Assembly (NCBI GenBank): GCA_949592205.1
Contig: CATIUR010000006.1
Span: forward strand, 63,608,001-63,672,000
Reading direction: 5' to 3'
DNA: 64,000 nucleotides
Source: Helichrysum umbraculigerum
Taxonomy: Eukaryota; Streptophyta; Magnoliopsida; Asterales; Asteraceae
Of this stretch, positions 22,770-39,319 are shown piece after piece. Below the pieces are notes generated by a model, which saw only the letters and a list, made by a program, of their open reading frames with translations, searched no databases and was not told where the DNA came from. Position 1 is the first letter of the stretch. Each line of letters begins with the position of its first letter. A program made the position numbers and the translations under genes.

Positions 22770-25700
22770 GTTGTTATTTTCTTCTTGTTTTTGTTTCATT
22801 ATTATATTAACATGATTTTTGTGATGATTGTTAGACGTTTTGTTTTTTTATTTAGCATTAATTTCAATAACATGCGTACGAATTGAATTTTTTTTTAGTA
22901 ATGTATTTTGTTATGAATTTCAAAAATACTCATGTATATTATCATGTTAATGATTCAAGAAAGTTTTTTTTTTTTTTTTTTTTTTAATAAAGTGATGTAT
23001 TTTTATTCTTTTTCTTTTCTTAACATTTTTTTTTTGTGATGAATTGTTTGGATGTCTTGCTTTTTATTAAATAAGCATGTTTATAATAACATTCGTATGA
23101 ACTGAATTTGCAGTAATGCTTTTAATATGCTTATTAAGTGAATTGTAATATGTTATTTTTTTGTAGTTTTAATAACATGCATAAGAGCTGAATTTTGTAG
23201 TAACGCCTTTTTTAGTATGCTTCTTAAGTGTATTTTTGAAATATGTTTCTTAAGTGAATTGTAATATGTTGCCTTTTTTATAACATGCTTATCAACTGAA
23301 TTTTGTAGTAACGTCTTTTTTTAGTATGCTTATTAAGTGAATGTTTTTATATGCTTCTTAAGTGAATTGTAATATGTTGCCTTTTTGTTATTATTTGTTT
23401 TATAACATGCTTATCAACTTTTTTTTTTTGTAGCTTATGTGTATTGTTTAAATATGCTATGTAAGTACATTTTATCAACTGAATTTTGTAGTAACATCTT
23501 TTTGTTACTTTTATTATTATTATTTTTTAATTGTAGTGTTCATTTAATTTTTATTTTTTTTGGTAGGTTGTAGTTATGTTTCAAAGAGGCATGTTATATC
23601 ATCAGTTGAACATGTATCTGAAGATGGATCTAAAATTTGGATACCTGCTGTTCCTTATGAAGTTTTACCTAAGATTGGTAGCGTGTTCAAGTCTTATGAT
23701 GAATGTTTTCAGTTTTATTGTAAATATGCTGATGCAGCTGGTTTTGATGCTAAGAAGTCATCACAGAATAGACTAAAAGATGGGACTTTTAGTTACAAGG
23801 TGTACAGATGTACTAAAGAAGGTGATGCAGATAATTTAGACTTTGATTCTCTGAAATCTGGTTGTAAAGATGTAGTAAATCGCAAGTCTACGAGTATCAA
23901 AACAGGATGTGAAGCTAGTGTTCGATGTAAACTTGTTGGTGGAAGTTTTGTTCTTTACAAGTTCTGTGAGGCCCATAATCACTCACTAGTTTCAGAGTCT
24001 AACAAAAATCAGCTTTCTAGTAAAAGGAAGATGGATTTTGAAGATATGTATTTCTTCCATGATTTAAGCAGTCGATCTAATGTTGGACCAATGGTAGCTC
24101 ATCGACTTAAATGCGATCTAAGTGGAGGTTATGACATGGTTAGTCCTCAAAGTATAGATTATAAGAATTTTAAAAGGGATATCAATGCATATATCGGGGA
24201 AAGTGATGCTCATATTGCTATAGATAGACTGTTAAGGAAGAAAGAAGATCTTCCCAACTTTTCATGTGAATATAAATGTGATTCTGATGGTTCACTTTTA
24301 GGTGTGTTTTGGGCTGATAATATATCCAAATTGAACTACCCCAAGAGTACGGAGACATTGTGTGCTTTGATGCAACATATGGAACAAACAGGTAGTGTTA
24401 TTTTTATACTCGTTTTTTATATTTTTTTTTTTACAAATGATGTTACACTAATGTATCTTTCTTTTTTGTTTTTTTTTTTTTTTAATTTAGATACAACATG
24501 AAGTTTGTACCTCTTACGGGTATAGATAATCATAAGCGATGTGTTGTATTTGGTGCTGCATTGTTGTTTAGTGAGAGTACCGACTCGTTTCTTTGGTTCA
24601 TTGATGCATTCCTTAAATGTTTTGAGAAAGAACCTGATGTAGTAGTCACTGACCAAGACCCTGCTATGAAAGAAGCAATAAAGCAAAGGTTTAAGACTGC
24701 AAAGCACAGGTTATGCATGTGGCATATAAGTCAGAAGCTGATATATAAGGTTAGTTTTTTTTTTTTTTTTTTCATTTTTACCCCATATCATGCTTGCATA
24801 ATGAATAATGTATGTTGCTTTTGCTAGCTAGCTATTGGTCAATAGGAAAGAGTACTATAAGCATGCTAGCTAGGTAGCTTGGTGAATATACACTCTTTTT
24901 AGTTGGTTGTTGAATAGTAAACTGCAGCTTACATCTATTTCTCATTGTCTTGTCATTCACAACATTTCAGTTTACTAATCATGTAAAATGAATGATGCTT
25001 TTATTATTTTACTAATCATGTAAAATGAATCATGTAAAATGAATGATGCTTGCATAATGAATGATGTATGTTGCTTTTGCTATGTTATTTATTATTAATG
25101 CAATTTTTTTATAGGTTGGGCATGTGTTGTATAATAATAAAGATTTTCAGAAGCGTATGAAGTTTATATTTTGGAGCCCAGATTTGACACCTGAAACTTA
25201 TGAAACAAGATGGTCTTCAATAGTGCAAGATTATGGATTGCAAAATAATAACTTGTACAACTACATGTATACAATAAAAGAGATTTGGATCCCTTGCTTC
25301 TTCCGTGATTTACCTCTTAATGGCTTAATGAGAACTTCTTCTCTGTCAGAAAGTGAGAATTCATTTTTCAGTAAATGCAAGAATAAGTCATCAACTTTAG
25401 TTGACTTTTTTTTCCGTTTTGATGCTGCAATGGATAAGCAGCGTCATAACAACCGTCTTTTGGAGTTTGAAATGGAAAATAAGCGTGTAAATTTCGTTAC
25501 TCGAGAAATAATTGAAAGGCATGCACGTGAGTTTTATACACCAACTGTTTTTCTTAAACTACAAAAGGAGATTGAATAATCAACTTTGACATGTGTTCAA
25601 ATAAGTTGTGTTGATGAGGGTGATAAGAAACTGTGTCTCATTCAAGAAAGGTTTGACTCACCAAGAAAGACATGGAATTACAAGGTTAGTAATCTGGTAA

Positions 25701-26378
25701 TATTAGCATTTCACATTTTTTAAAGATTTTTGATAATGTTAGTTTTAAAAACATTTTAACATTCATTTGTTGGAGCAGGTTTCGTTTGATGTTTCTGATT
25801 TGTCTGCTGAATGTTCTTGCAACATGTTTGTACGTGAGGGTTATATATGTCGACACATTTTTTCTGTATACAAAATAAATGATGTGCATGCTATACCTTC
25901 ACAGTTTACACTGAGAAGATGGTCTCAGGATGTGTCAGCATCATTCAATTTGTTGCATATTGTTTCCAATGGTCAAAGCGAATTTCCAAAAGTTACAAAA
26001 GATGCTTTCAGTAAACTGAGGAAAGTGATTACCCTGTTTCAGAATGATAATGAGAAGCTTTTAAGTTTTAGAGAGAAATTTGTTTTGTTTCTGGAAGAGT
26101 GGAATAAATCTGTCGATGAACAAGAACCTCCTACTAGCAGAATTCAACAAATTCAGGAAGTTGTGGGTATTGTTAGGCCATTAGATGTACATATTCGTCC
26201 TCCACAAGGTGTTTGTAACAAAGGTCAACGTGGAGCAAAAAGAATTCCTGGTGCGATGGAGAATGCTACAGTAAAGAGGAGAGAATGCAAATATTGTCAC
26301 ACAGTTGGTCATAATATCAGGAGTTGTACAAAAAAGGTTGAAGATGAACTGATTGAAGAACAGAGACAACAGCAGTAG
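22673..26378 (+). pseudogene. MULE/FAR1-type transposase, inactivated
   Basis: Five exons (22673-22730, 23567-24391, 24491-24749, 25115-25684, 25779-26378) would give about 770 residues. Order: FAR1 DNA-binding domain (from KSYDECFQFYCKYADAAGF through GCEASVRC to EAHNHSLV), the MULE catalytic domain with first Asp in the CFDATYGTN segment, second Asp in VVTDQDPAM, CMWH motif, and Glu in the SLSESENSFF segment; then a SWIM zinc finger (CSC...CRHIF) and a CCHC knuckle (CKYCHTVGHNIRSC). Two lesions break it. One base is missing (or two gained) at 24346-24347, just before the first catalytic Asp, and a TAA at 25577-25579 follows KEIE although homology-like coding resumes in frame after it. It is the only transposase in the element, so the element is probably no longer autonomous. 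Confidence 0.88.
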
Positions 26379-26909
26379 ACAACAGCAGCAGACTAATCAT
26401 GTAAAGATGAGAAATTAGTTTGATATCTGAATACAAAAAATTGAATCATTCTTTGTTCAATTGTGAATATTGAAGGCATACTTTCCTTTGAAGGCATATC
26501 AACAGTAGATAATAAGACTTCTTAGCTGTTATTACATAGCTATTGATGATACATTTTTGTTACATAGCTATTGATGATACAATGTTGTTATATAGCATTG
26601 TATCATCAATAATATGTGTAGTATCTGCTGGTTATTTGTAATAACATTGATATATTGATGAATGTTTTGAAAATTCATTCTTTAGATATTTTTTTAAATC
26701 AGATGTTGATTACTTGAAAATAATTTGAATCATGTTATCTATCTTAATTTTTTATTTTATTCATTCATTTTAATTATGTTAGTTGTTACATAAAAGATAC
26801 ACATAACAATTTTGATTACATTCACTTATTCATTTTTATGTAATTTATTACATTCATTCGTGCATCATGTTACAATATTTTTCATGCAAATTAGTAATGT
26901 GTTTGTTTC
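26379..26909. other. non-coding spacer between transposase and captured fragment
   Basis: AT-rich sequence with short repeated ATAGCTATTGATGATACA motifs near 26530-26600; it presumably includes the transposase 3' end. No gene is seen. Confidence 0.5.
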
Positions 26910-27475
26910 ATTGAGTCAATCTCTATAGCCTTTTTAAATTCCTCACTTTTTACAGCTATTCCAGACTTCTCTTATTCACCCAAAATGCACAACATTTTGA
27001 GCGCCAACGCTAACTTCAATTCTAAACACTTGTACAACTAACTTCGTATTAAGAAAAATGTTACTGAAACTGAGGCCATGTTACCATAGGGACACCAGCA
27101 CATATCCCTTCTAGAGTCGAGTTAAAAACCCACCAACTGCAGAGTGTGATAAGACTAGAAGTTGTGGAGCCCACCCTCGAATTAAAAGAGCTCTATCTTT
27201 AATTCTCTCTTCAAACCCATTTTCATCTATCCATTTCTCTATATTGTTAGACTTATTACCCGCTCAAAGAACCCAAATGAATGGTTTTTTAAACAATTCT
27301 AGAGATAAAGAAAGTTCAACTAGCTGATCAGGCTCAACTTGACAAATGCTTCCTAAACAGGCATATATAACCGAGCCGGTTTCTTGAGAATATAGCTAGT
27401 CGATACATTCATCTTTTGTTAATCGAAGACTGATTACCTCTATGCACCTTATCTGAAGCATCTTTATAGCAGACT
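26910..27475 (-). pseudogene. captured UDP-glycosyltransferase fragment (UGT73-like)
   Basis: Read on the minus strand, successive frames resemble the C-terminal half of a plant family-1 glycosyltransferase. Recognisable pieces are SVIYACLGSICQVEPDQL, PFIWVL, IEKWIDENGFEERIKDRALL, then the PSPG box start GWAPQLLVLSHSAVGGFLT, TLEGICAGVPMVTWPQF and LVVQV. Stops and frameshifts interrupt it. A deletion of about 14 bases near 27116 removes the His-Cys-Gly-Trp-Asn part of the PSPG motif that contacts the UDP-sugar. The N-terminal acceptor-binding half is absent. It lies between the transposase and ULP-A within the MULE, so I infer capture of a host gene fragment followed by decay. Confidence 0.8.
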
Positions 27476-27637
27476 ATACAAAGTTTTGTAGTTAATAACA
27501 AGTAATTTCATAGTACCGAAATATCATTCATTCAAAGGTCATATGTGTCAACCTTTATCCATAGTTTCACAAAATATCTACTACGTTTTTATCAAAGTAC
27601 AAACGTACAACATCAGATTCACAAAACATTAATTGTT

Positions 27638-30627
27638 TTACCCACATATCCACTTTTTAATCTCTTTTTCTGCAATCTTAACTGCTGCATTTTGAAGTTT
27701 ATTCTTAGTCTTTTCATCATACATCTTCTCGAACTCTTCAAACGCAATCAAAGTTTGATCTTTCATCAGATTCTTCTCATGAGACAGCATTTTTACACCA
27801 TACTTGATCCTCAGATTCTTCAACTGTGTAACTTGGATTCTACTTTCAGCTGCCAATCCTGAATCCCAGTTTTCAAGACCATTATAAGTCTCCATATGAC
27901 GCATTAAGAAAAACCCACAATCGATTCCATTTTCCTTTGTTCTCCACTTCATTTCCTTCCTCTTGATTTTTGCATTCTCAAACACTTCTGCTTTTGGATG
28001 ACCAACATATTTCAGGTATTCAACAAAAAACTTCACCTGTAAAACACAAAGTATGATGTATCCTGTATGTATAAGCAACTGTTTTTTAAATTAAGCTCAA
28101 AGTCTATTTCATATATTTTTACTTACAACTGTTTCTGGTTTAGTGTTGTACTTAAGCTCAAAGTCGGGTTGTTTACTACTGTTGTCAATTAAATCCACAT
28201 TGCCACTCTTCAGATTGAAGCACATTAGATAGTAATGTTCTGATGCACATACAGGGAAAAAAACCTGTAAAAAGTACAGCATATATATCATTATGAATTT
28301 CCCATATAGATATATATAATTTAGTTAAATGATCACAAAAAGTATAAGAAGACAACTTCAACTGTACGTGACGGTGAAAGAAGTAAACATTTGACTGATA
28401 TAAACCCTGTAACTTACAGTTACTGTCCTGTTATAAGTAACACTTGAAGGAATTCAAGCAAGTATGTAGGCTCAGCCTATAAGTATAAATAATACTGATC
28501 TGTTATACTTACAAGTAACAATTATGTTTTAATTTGAAATACCACTCACTTAACTATAAGACTATCAACTAGACGCGTCACTAGTAATTCTAACACCAGA
28601 CAAGTTTCCCCATGTAACACCAGACGAGTTTTCCCAAGCAAATGATGTGTTTAAGCCTACATTAGCATTACTGAACACATGCTTTCCCCAAATAGTTTCC
28701 ACTGATCACAGCAACCTTACATTGCTGATTAGTGGCAAAAAAATGTGATTAGTGGTGGAATTGAAATTTATAGTCAATGAAACACATTATTCGTCCTGTT
28801 GAGGTTTATAGTCAATGATAATTGTATGAGAAAAATCTTTCAATAATAGGCTTGAGGTTATAGTCTCACTTAAGGCATTAAATTGTATACATAAACTCAC
28901 AAAGCCGTGGAAATATTGGGTTATTCAATACGTACCAGATCGAACTTTCTTAAGTCCCTCATTTTGGGTTCAGTGATAAGATCTGACATGTTTTTCTTGA
29001 ATGTCTCTATGTGCTTATCAGGCCCTTCACTAAGCATATCATGTCTCTGCATAAATTTTTTTTTTTTATTGTTTTACTATATTCAATTAATTTTTTTATT
29101 TTTTTATTTTATATGTGTAACTTACGAATAATGTAACTGTGAAAAAATATCTTTTCAGCGATCCTACAGAAGCATGATGTTCTTCCATGTTCAGCAAACT
29201 ACTCCAAACATCAATGATGGGAGCAGTTATGTACTGTTTGTGGAATAAACTCGCAAAGTCAATCTTGTTGGCAGACATTCCCATATGATTCATGTATGAT
29301 AGTTTCCTGCAGAGTTAATATATATATACTCAAATTTATGTTTATCAAAGATATTAACAGGAACAAAGACATTCCCATGTGTAAATTTTTTTTTTTCCTT
29401 GTACCCTGGATCACCCATGAAGCAAGACATGTATCGAGCAAGCTTCTTTTCTTTCATTTCAAGAGGTTCTCCAATATCCACTTTTCTTCGATAATACGGT
29501 GACTTGTAAACAGCTGGTACAAACTTTTCTCTTTTATCTCTTGGTGGTGAAGATGGAGTAACAGGCTCATTTTCAGGGATATCTATCACATAAAAAATAA
29601 TGTATATCATAAAAACCAGTAATTAGGAATTATTTTTTTTAAACTCACAAAATTACCTTTTGTGATGTCCACCACAACAGTTTGATCTTTCAAACTCAAC
29701 AGAATATTGGCTTGGCTTTCAGATTCTGCTAGGCGATCACTAATTGTATCAGATGCAACAAACACATTATTATCAGAGGCATGTGTTTCTTTACCAGACA
29801 CTTCTTCATGTTGATTGTTAGGGCACATATTCTCCTTCTCCGGTGTTTCAAAATTTAACTTTCCAGTATTCTCGTACACTTCAGTTGGAGAATTCATATT
29901 CTCATTTTGCTTATCACTGACCTTCTCAAAACTCAAGTTTCTTTCATTCTTTAAAAGAGAATTGCAAAACTCATTCATGTCTAAAATAACATCTTGACTA
30001 TTATTTTGATCAGCAGCAGTAGATTCAGTTGTAGCATTCTTTGCAACCACATTTTCTGGTTCACTGGAAATGTGTGGTGGTGTATCTGGAATTGACGGTG
30101 CAAAACCTTCTTGAAACAGCATTTGTACATCATCGTACACTTGGTTGAACATTTTGTTATAAGGATATATCGCCAAAGCTGATGTTATTTCATCCTTATA
30201 ACATAAAATCTGCTTGTATCTTATCCTCAAATTATGTTCAAATTCCTGTATAACAAAATTTGTTATAAAGATAAATTAATTTTATACTTTTTTAACATTT
30301 TCAGTTATTTATCATGTAAACCATTTAATTATTAAAATTATTTTTTTAACATTCATTTAGCAATCATTATATATTAAAATTATATACCTGTTCAATGTAA
30401 GCTCTTTCATACAAATCATTCTCCGCTTTTTTCTCAACACCTTCTTCATCATCCTTGTTTGAAATAAGTTCAACTTCTCCGAATCCACCTAGTTCAAGCT
30501 CCTCCTCTTCTCTCACCTTCAACTTAGTTGATGTCCATGCTTTGATTGCTGGTACACGCGTTTGTAAGCTAGCGGTGTTGCAGGTTGTAGATTGTACATA
30601 ATGCAGCTGGACAAATGTCATAATTTA

Positions 30628-30706
<79 letters not shown>

Positions 30707-32567
30707 TAACACAATGTATTTTGAAATTCAATATATTTTATACAACAAAGAATTTGTAGAGTGAGTAAACTTACAACAAGAGAAGTTAATGATCCACAGA
30801 ATTTTATCGGCTTTGGAGATTGCTTATACAATGTCGCTTGCTCCTTCAGACAATTAATAACGTAGCCACACCAATCTAAATTTGCTACATCTTCATTTTT
30901 CGTTATCAAAGGTAAAAATTTTGTATTAACAGTTCCAAGTTGGTTTCCTTCAACCATTACAGTTGCAAATACTACCAGAAAGTTTTGAACGAATAATGGT
31001 CCAGTATCTTTAGAATCAATTATTTTTTGCACAACAATGGCTGGTCGTATATCACCTTTACCAAATTGTTTCCTCCATGTACAATTAACCTCATCTCCTT
31101 TCTTTGCCCTCTTTCCTGTTAGAATTTGGTCTCCACCGATCGGCACACCGAGCATTATATTGACACTTTCCCTTGTTATCTCAATTTGCCCTTTGTTCAA
31201 CTGAATGGAACAAGTTGAAGGATTGAATCTACTTAACACAAAATATGAAAGTCTTGATGTTATCTCTGACAATTCAAGATCCAATATCTTTGCAAATCCT
31301 ATACTTCGTACAACATCCTTCTGTTCAGGGCTCATCTTTTTTACAAGATTATAAAGAGGAGTTGGTGACATCCGACTATCAAGCCTTGGGAGTTCTAGCT
31401 GCTGTTGATCATGATTGAATTCAGACTCATCCTTCATTTCTTCATCTTTGTCTTGCTTACATGCTTCTGCGTTATCTTCCTTCAGATCATCTATGAAAAT
31501 ATAAATTGATATAATTATTGAATATGTATGCTATTTTTAAACAAAGTTGTCAATGTATTTTATATTTTTTAAAGTTACCTTTCATGCGCCTCAGTCTTTT
31601 TAACCTCAAACTTGATCTCAAAGGTACATTATATCCTTCTCCAGTTATTTGAACATCTGATATAAATAAAAATTCACATTTTAAAATAATTGCAGTTTTA
31701 TTAATTATGTTCACTTTAATAAAGTTTTGACATAATAAAGATTTGACATAGTAACATTCAGATTGTAATAATGATAAATGATTACTTACTTTCATTTATA
31801 AATAATATTATATAAAATATTTAAAAACAAGTAAATATTAACATTAGGTTACAAATCATGTTAAATCAGGTTATATATAAATATTAATAAATGGTAACAT
31901 TTTAACATTCAGCTCATAATCATGTTATATAAAATATAATAAAATAACATTTTACTTTTAACATTTTTCCATAGATCATGTTATATAAAATATTTTATAA
32001 GAAATAAATAACATATCAACATTCAGCTCATAATCATTTTATATAAAATATAATAAAATAACATCTTACTTTTAACATTCTTCCATAGATCATGATACAT
32101 AAAATATTTTATAAGAAATAAATAACACATTAACATTCATTTAATAAGCATGTTTACTGATGATCAATTTAAAATTTAAAAAATAATAATAATAAGGATA
32201 AAACAAGCTTACCTTCATCTTCGAGATTTTCATTTTCTGACATAGTGTCCTCTTTTCTTTTACCTCTGTTATCCCTTTTCGATTCATCTGTTTATATAGT
32301 ATCAAAAAGTTATAAAATATCTAAAAATACACTTGAATATTAAAAATAAATAAATGTTTGATTAATAGAACTTACTGATAGTCGATCGGAACTTGATTCT
32401 CACTTTCAACTTGCTTCCGGCTGCTATTACATTTAGATTATTTAACAGTTGTTGAGTTCATAGAATAATAATAGATAATAAAAAAAAAAAAAAACGACAG
32501 AGGTAGGTATAATACCTGCGTTTTTTCTCTCATTAAAGGTCATGTTCTCTTCATCCGTTTTAGACAT
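27638..32567 (-). CDS. ULP-A: Ulp1/C48-type cysteine protease-like gene of the MULE
   Basis: About twelve exons with GT/AG borders can be joined in frame from ATG at 32567 (MSKTDEENMTFNERKNA) to the stop at 27638, giving roughly 940 residues. The N-terminus is charged and low-complexity. A conserved region of unknown function follows (about 30773-31506; SRMSPTPLYNLVKKMSPEQK to FLPLITKNEDVANLDWCGY), then acidic linkers, then a C-terminal Ulp1-like catalytic region. The candidate residues are all present: His in ASEHYYLMCFN, Asp in VDLIDNS, Cys in NGIDCGFFLMRH. Ulp1/C48 enzymes cleave SUMO or related conjugates; activity of transposon-borne members is unproven. It is convergent with the transposase gene. 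No stop or frameshift was found, unlike its neighbours. A (TA)n tract (30631-30703) lies in one intron. Confidence 0.82.
30631..30703. repeat. (TA)n microsatellite in a ULP-A intron
   Basis: About 73 bp of TA repeat within the intron between the conserved-region exon and the next exon of ULP-A. It is the type of site used by this transposon family but is unoccupied. Confidence 0.95.
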
Positions 32568-33669
32568 TAAGGATTTTTTGTTGTTTTTGTTCAAATGAGA
32601 GTGATGAGAGTGATTTTCGTTGACGGTAATGGTAGGTGAAAGAGGGTTTCTTATGAGAGTAATTTTTTTTAATTCATTAACCTTGTATCATTTAATATCT
32701 CGGTATTTAATTAGAGTATAAAAAAAATAAAAGACCCGACCCGAATAATTTGTTTACCCGAAATTATTTTTCAATTGATTTTTCATTTTTTTTAACTTTT
32801 CTAGAATAATGAAATAGCACCAGTCACTTTTTTCAATTGATAACATTAGGTTAGCATGCATATTATCATTTTTTAATCCCGATGTAATTTTTCTTACATT
32901 AGGTTAGCATGCATGTTATCATTTTTGATTAACATTCTATAAATTATGTTATACCAAACATGCATGTTATCAACCAGGTACTATTATACTAAGCATGCGT
33001 TTAATTATTATGTTATAATTTATTGGTAACATTTGGTTAGCATGCATGTTATCATTACTAGCTAATTAAACTCCTCCAAAATTAAATATCACAAACAAGT
33101 AATAAATTACTTGAATGTTGTGTATTAGTGTTAGTTATTATGTTATACCAAACGTTATTGGAGAAAAATATTAACATTACATACATTTTATTGATAACAT
33201 TCAATTGGAATTAATGTTAAACTTTTATTCTACAATGTATACAAGCAGACAAAAACATAGGAGTAATTTTAGTTTTTTTTACTTGCTATGATGCATTATA
33301 TGAGCATGTTAAAAAATAAATGTTTATATAACAGAACAATCATGCATTTATGAAGACTTGATTAATTATCCTAGACTTGATGAACAATCATGCATTATAT
33401 AAGCATGTTCAACAAAGGATATAGAAAGTAGACAGACATACAATTACAAAATTCTCAAACAATGATCGATTACCACCGTATTTCATATACATTTATATAT
33501 CAGAAGGAATAAAGTTTTTAGACCCGCTCAGTTAGCCATTAGGCCAGTAAGCCACTAAAATCAATTAACCACAAGGCCCAGTAAGCCACTAAGCCCCTAT
33601 ATAATTCGGATGCCAGGAAAATTAATCAAAGTATATAGAAAGTAGACAAAAACATAGGAGTAAAAATTC
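32568..33669. other. spacer between ULP-A and ULP-B with GCATGCATGTTATC repeats
   Basis: It contains the presumed promoter side of ULP-A and the 3' side of ULP-B. GGTTAGCATGCATGTTATCA-type motifs recur near 32850, 32905 and 33035. Similar GCATGTTAAC motifs occur in the small elements at 6-8 kb. No reading frame is seen. Confidence 0.55.
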
Positions 33670-34720
33670 TCAAACAATGTTAATAAAATTCTGATAAGAT
33701 AGTCTCATAGCTTCTTGACATGCATGTTCCTTGCGTTCTTCTGAGTAATTTGCATCAAAGCATGTCAAGTCATTCAAGATTTCTGATTTCAGCACATTCA
33801 TATCACTTAAAATGATTTGTGTTGCATATCTCTTTCTGAGTACTTCAATCTGATTATTTTGTGCATCCCCTTCTTGATATAGACCACAATCCCATGATTT
33901 TTCTCCTTTATAAGTTTCCATGTGTCTCATCATCAACACTCCATAACCATGGTGGTACTCTGTGGTTGACCAATTGATGAACTTTTTTTTGGCAAAGATG
34001 AAAGTATGTATCTAGCCTTTGGATGCTCGACATCTGACAAGTACTTTCCAAACAGGTTTCTCTGCATAGTAATTAAAGTGTAATAGAATATTTTTTTAAT
34101 ATATTTTCATTTTAATAATATTATGTGATGTTACTTACTACGTTTAGGGGCACGTCACCATACTTCACAGCAAATGTTAATGTAAGCTTGATGTGATCAA
34201 TCACTTCTATTTCAGAACTTCTCATGTTAAAACATATAACAATGTTGAATTTTTTTGTTACAACTGGGAAGAACACCTACATGATAAGTTAAATAAAGCA
34301 TTAATGTTCTGATAAGGGGTTATTATTCCACAATTGTATTATTAATTAAAGACGTACCAAATCAGTTGATGCAAACCGAAAATCTGAATCCTCCGATGTT
34401 GTTTGCTGCACAACTCCTGTCCTGAAAGAAGTATACGATCCTTCACTCCTAATTCCATTGTTCAGCATACACTCATTCTGCGTATATATTGTTACACGTT
34501 AACTGACATTCATATACTATCAATGTTTTTTATTATAAGAATTTTTTTTTTTTACCAGTAATGTACTTGCAAAGTAGTATCTTCTAGGTATTCCCACTTT
34601 ATTGATTTTTTCATTACTGTTTAAAACAGTCGCCCAGCAATCAATCGTTTTCATGGAGAGTTTTGTTTGATGCAACAAACTAGATAGTTCAATCCTTTCA
34701 AGATATTTGCCAGTCCGAGA

Positions 34721-37805
<3,085 letters not shown>

Positions 37806-38559
37806 TTTTCCCCTTGTTAAAGAAATTTCGTCCTCGAAATTCGAATCAAGTCGTGAGTGTCTAACACTCGTGTTTCGTTTCTTGCGTTCATAGTTCGGTT
37901 GCGACGTTTCAAGTTGTTGTAACAATCCTAACGGCTTGTAGTACGAGTATAGTTAACTTTTGCAGATTATATACCTGATAGTGTGTCTAGTTTGCTAGCT
38001 GCAAAACCTTCGTAGACGTCTTGAAAAGTTCCTCTACAAAGTTAAATTTTTATGCCAACAGTAGTTATGTCGGGAAAAAGGAGTTAAGGTCTCGTTAGAG
38101 AACACCCTTTTCATGTTAGAAATGGGTAATGTCGTGAATGTTGTTGAACTCTCGTGTTAGTTCAAACCTGTATGTGACAGGGTTTCTTGTAAGGACTTTC
38201 AAACGGTCCTACATGGCGGAGGTTAAGTTTTTCCGCTCATATCGCCAGGGTTTCTCCAGTTAGTAATGGTATAGGGAGAAATGTATGTAAGAAGAGTTTG
38301 TTACAAGTTTACTTTGCCTCACGTCCCAGTTGTAATTAAGTCATTTAACTGATATTGGGCCTAGCATGTTTATCGTAGTAGTCGAGTCCTGACTATTTTA
38401 TGGTTCAAATCATAGTTATATCGTGGCTGCAAGGTAGCCATATATATACAGTAGTCCTTTCATGACTAATTAGTTTGACCAAACAGTAATTTGACTTGTC
38501 TGCTAAATGCAAACCCTGAGTTTATCGTTGACTTAGATAGGTCATCCCTATTCTGCACT

Positions 38560-38960
38560 TGATGTCAAATCAGTGAAAGTGGTATTGAGGAATGAGCAAC
38601 ATGCATTAGTGCTAACTAAAATCAATTAGTTAAGTTTTGGAGGAAGTGCAAGGTTGTCAATGTGGTGTTCAAAGTTGTCTATCACCCACTCTATCCCATA
38701 GAGTGGTAATCGGTATTTTGTTTCGTATAGTGCCTTAATGGCGTCATTTGTAACATAGGGTGGTAATTATTGTTGTAGTAGGATTCGGTTAGTGGGAGAC
38801 GAACATCCCAATTTCCTCCATAATTAATTACACAGGCTCACAACGAGTCCTCAATCGTTTGTATCGTTCGTTTGTTTTGGCCGTTAGTTTTGTGAATAGT
38901 AGGCGGTACTCATATTTAGACCAATGTTCACAGCCTGTTGCAGTAATTGTCAAATGCAAA
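38560..38960 (-). pseudogene. fossil integrase segment in the non-autonomous element
   Basis: On the minus strand, broken frames resemble the end of a Ty3/gypsy integrase core: a TNGQNKRTIQTIED segment, an ACVINYGGNWDVRLPL segment and a YYNNNYH segment, followed by weaker similarity. Stops interrupt it. The catalytic Glu position of the GQSER-type motif reads Lys. The rest of pol is not recognisable. Confidence 0.72.
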
Positions 38961-39319
38961 ATGTATATCTCCTATCTTCATTAGAGATAATAGATAGTGA
39001 GTAGAGGTACTCGTACCAACTTATAAGAACATACAATCTTATCTCAAATCCTCGACAAACACAATCCCTAACGACTATGATGTCGAAACTCCCCAACTCT
39101 ACCGATAGCAAGTCTATATTGAAGAGATGATCCCCAAACGCTAGGATACATCCCGGTACTATTCCTCCTGGTTCGATTAACTTACCATCGGTTAGTTCTA
39201 TAGCGTGTTTGTCATTCTAGTTTACGTGAGTCAACTTCTAAAAGTTGAGTCATCATTCTCCACGACATCTCGGTGACAGTGTTAGGGTTCAATAAATTTC
39301 GTTTTGTTGAATTGTCATC

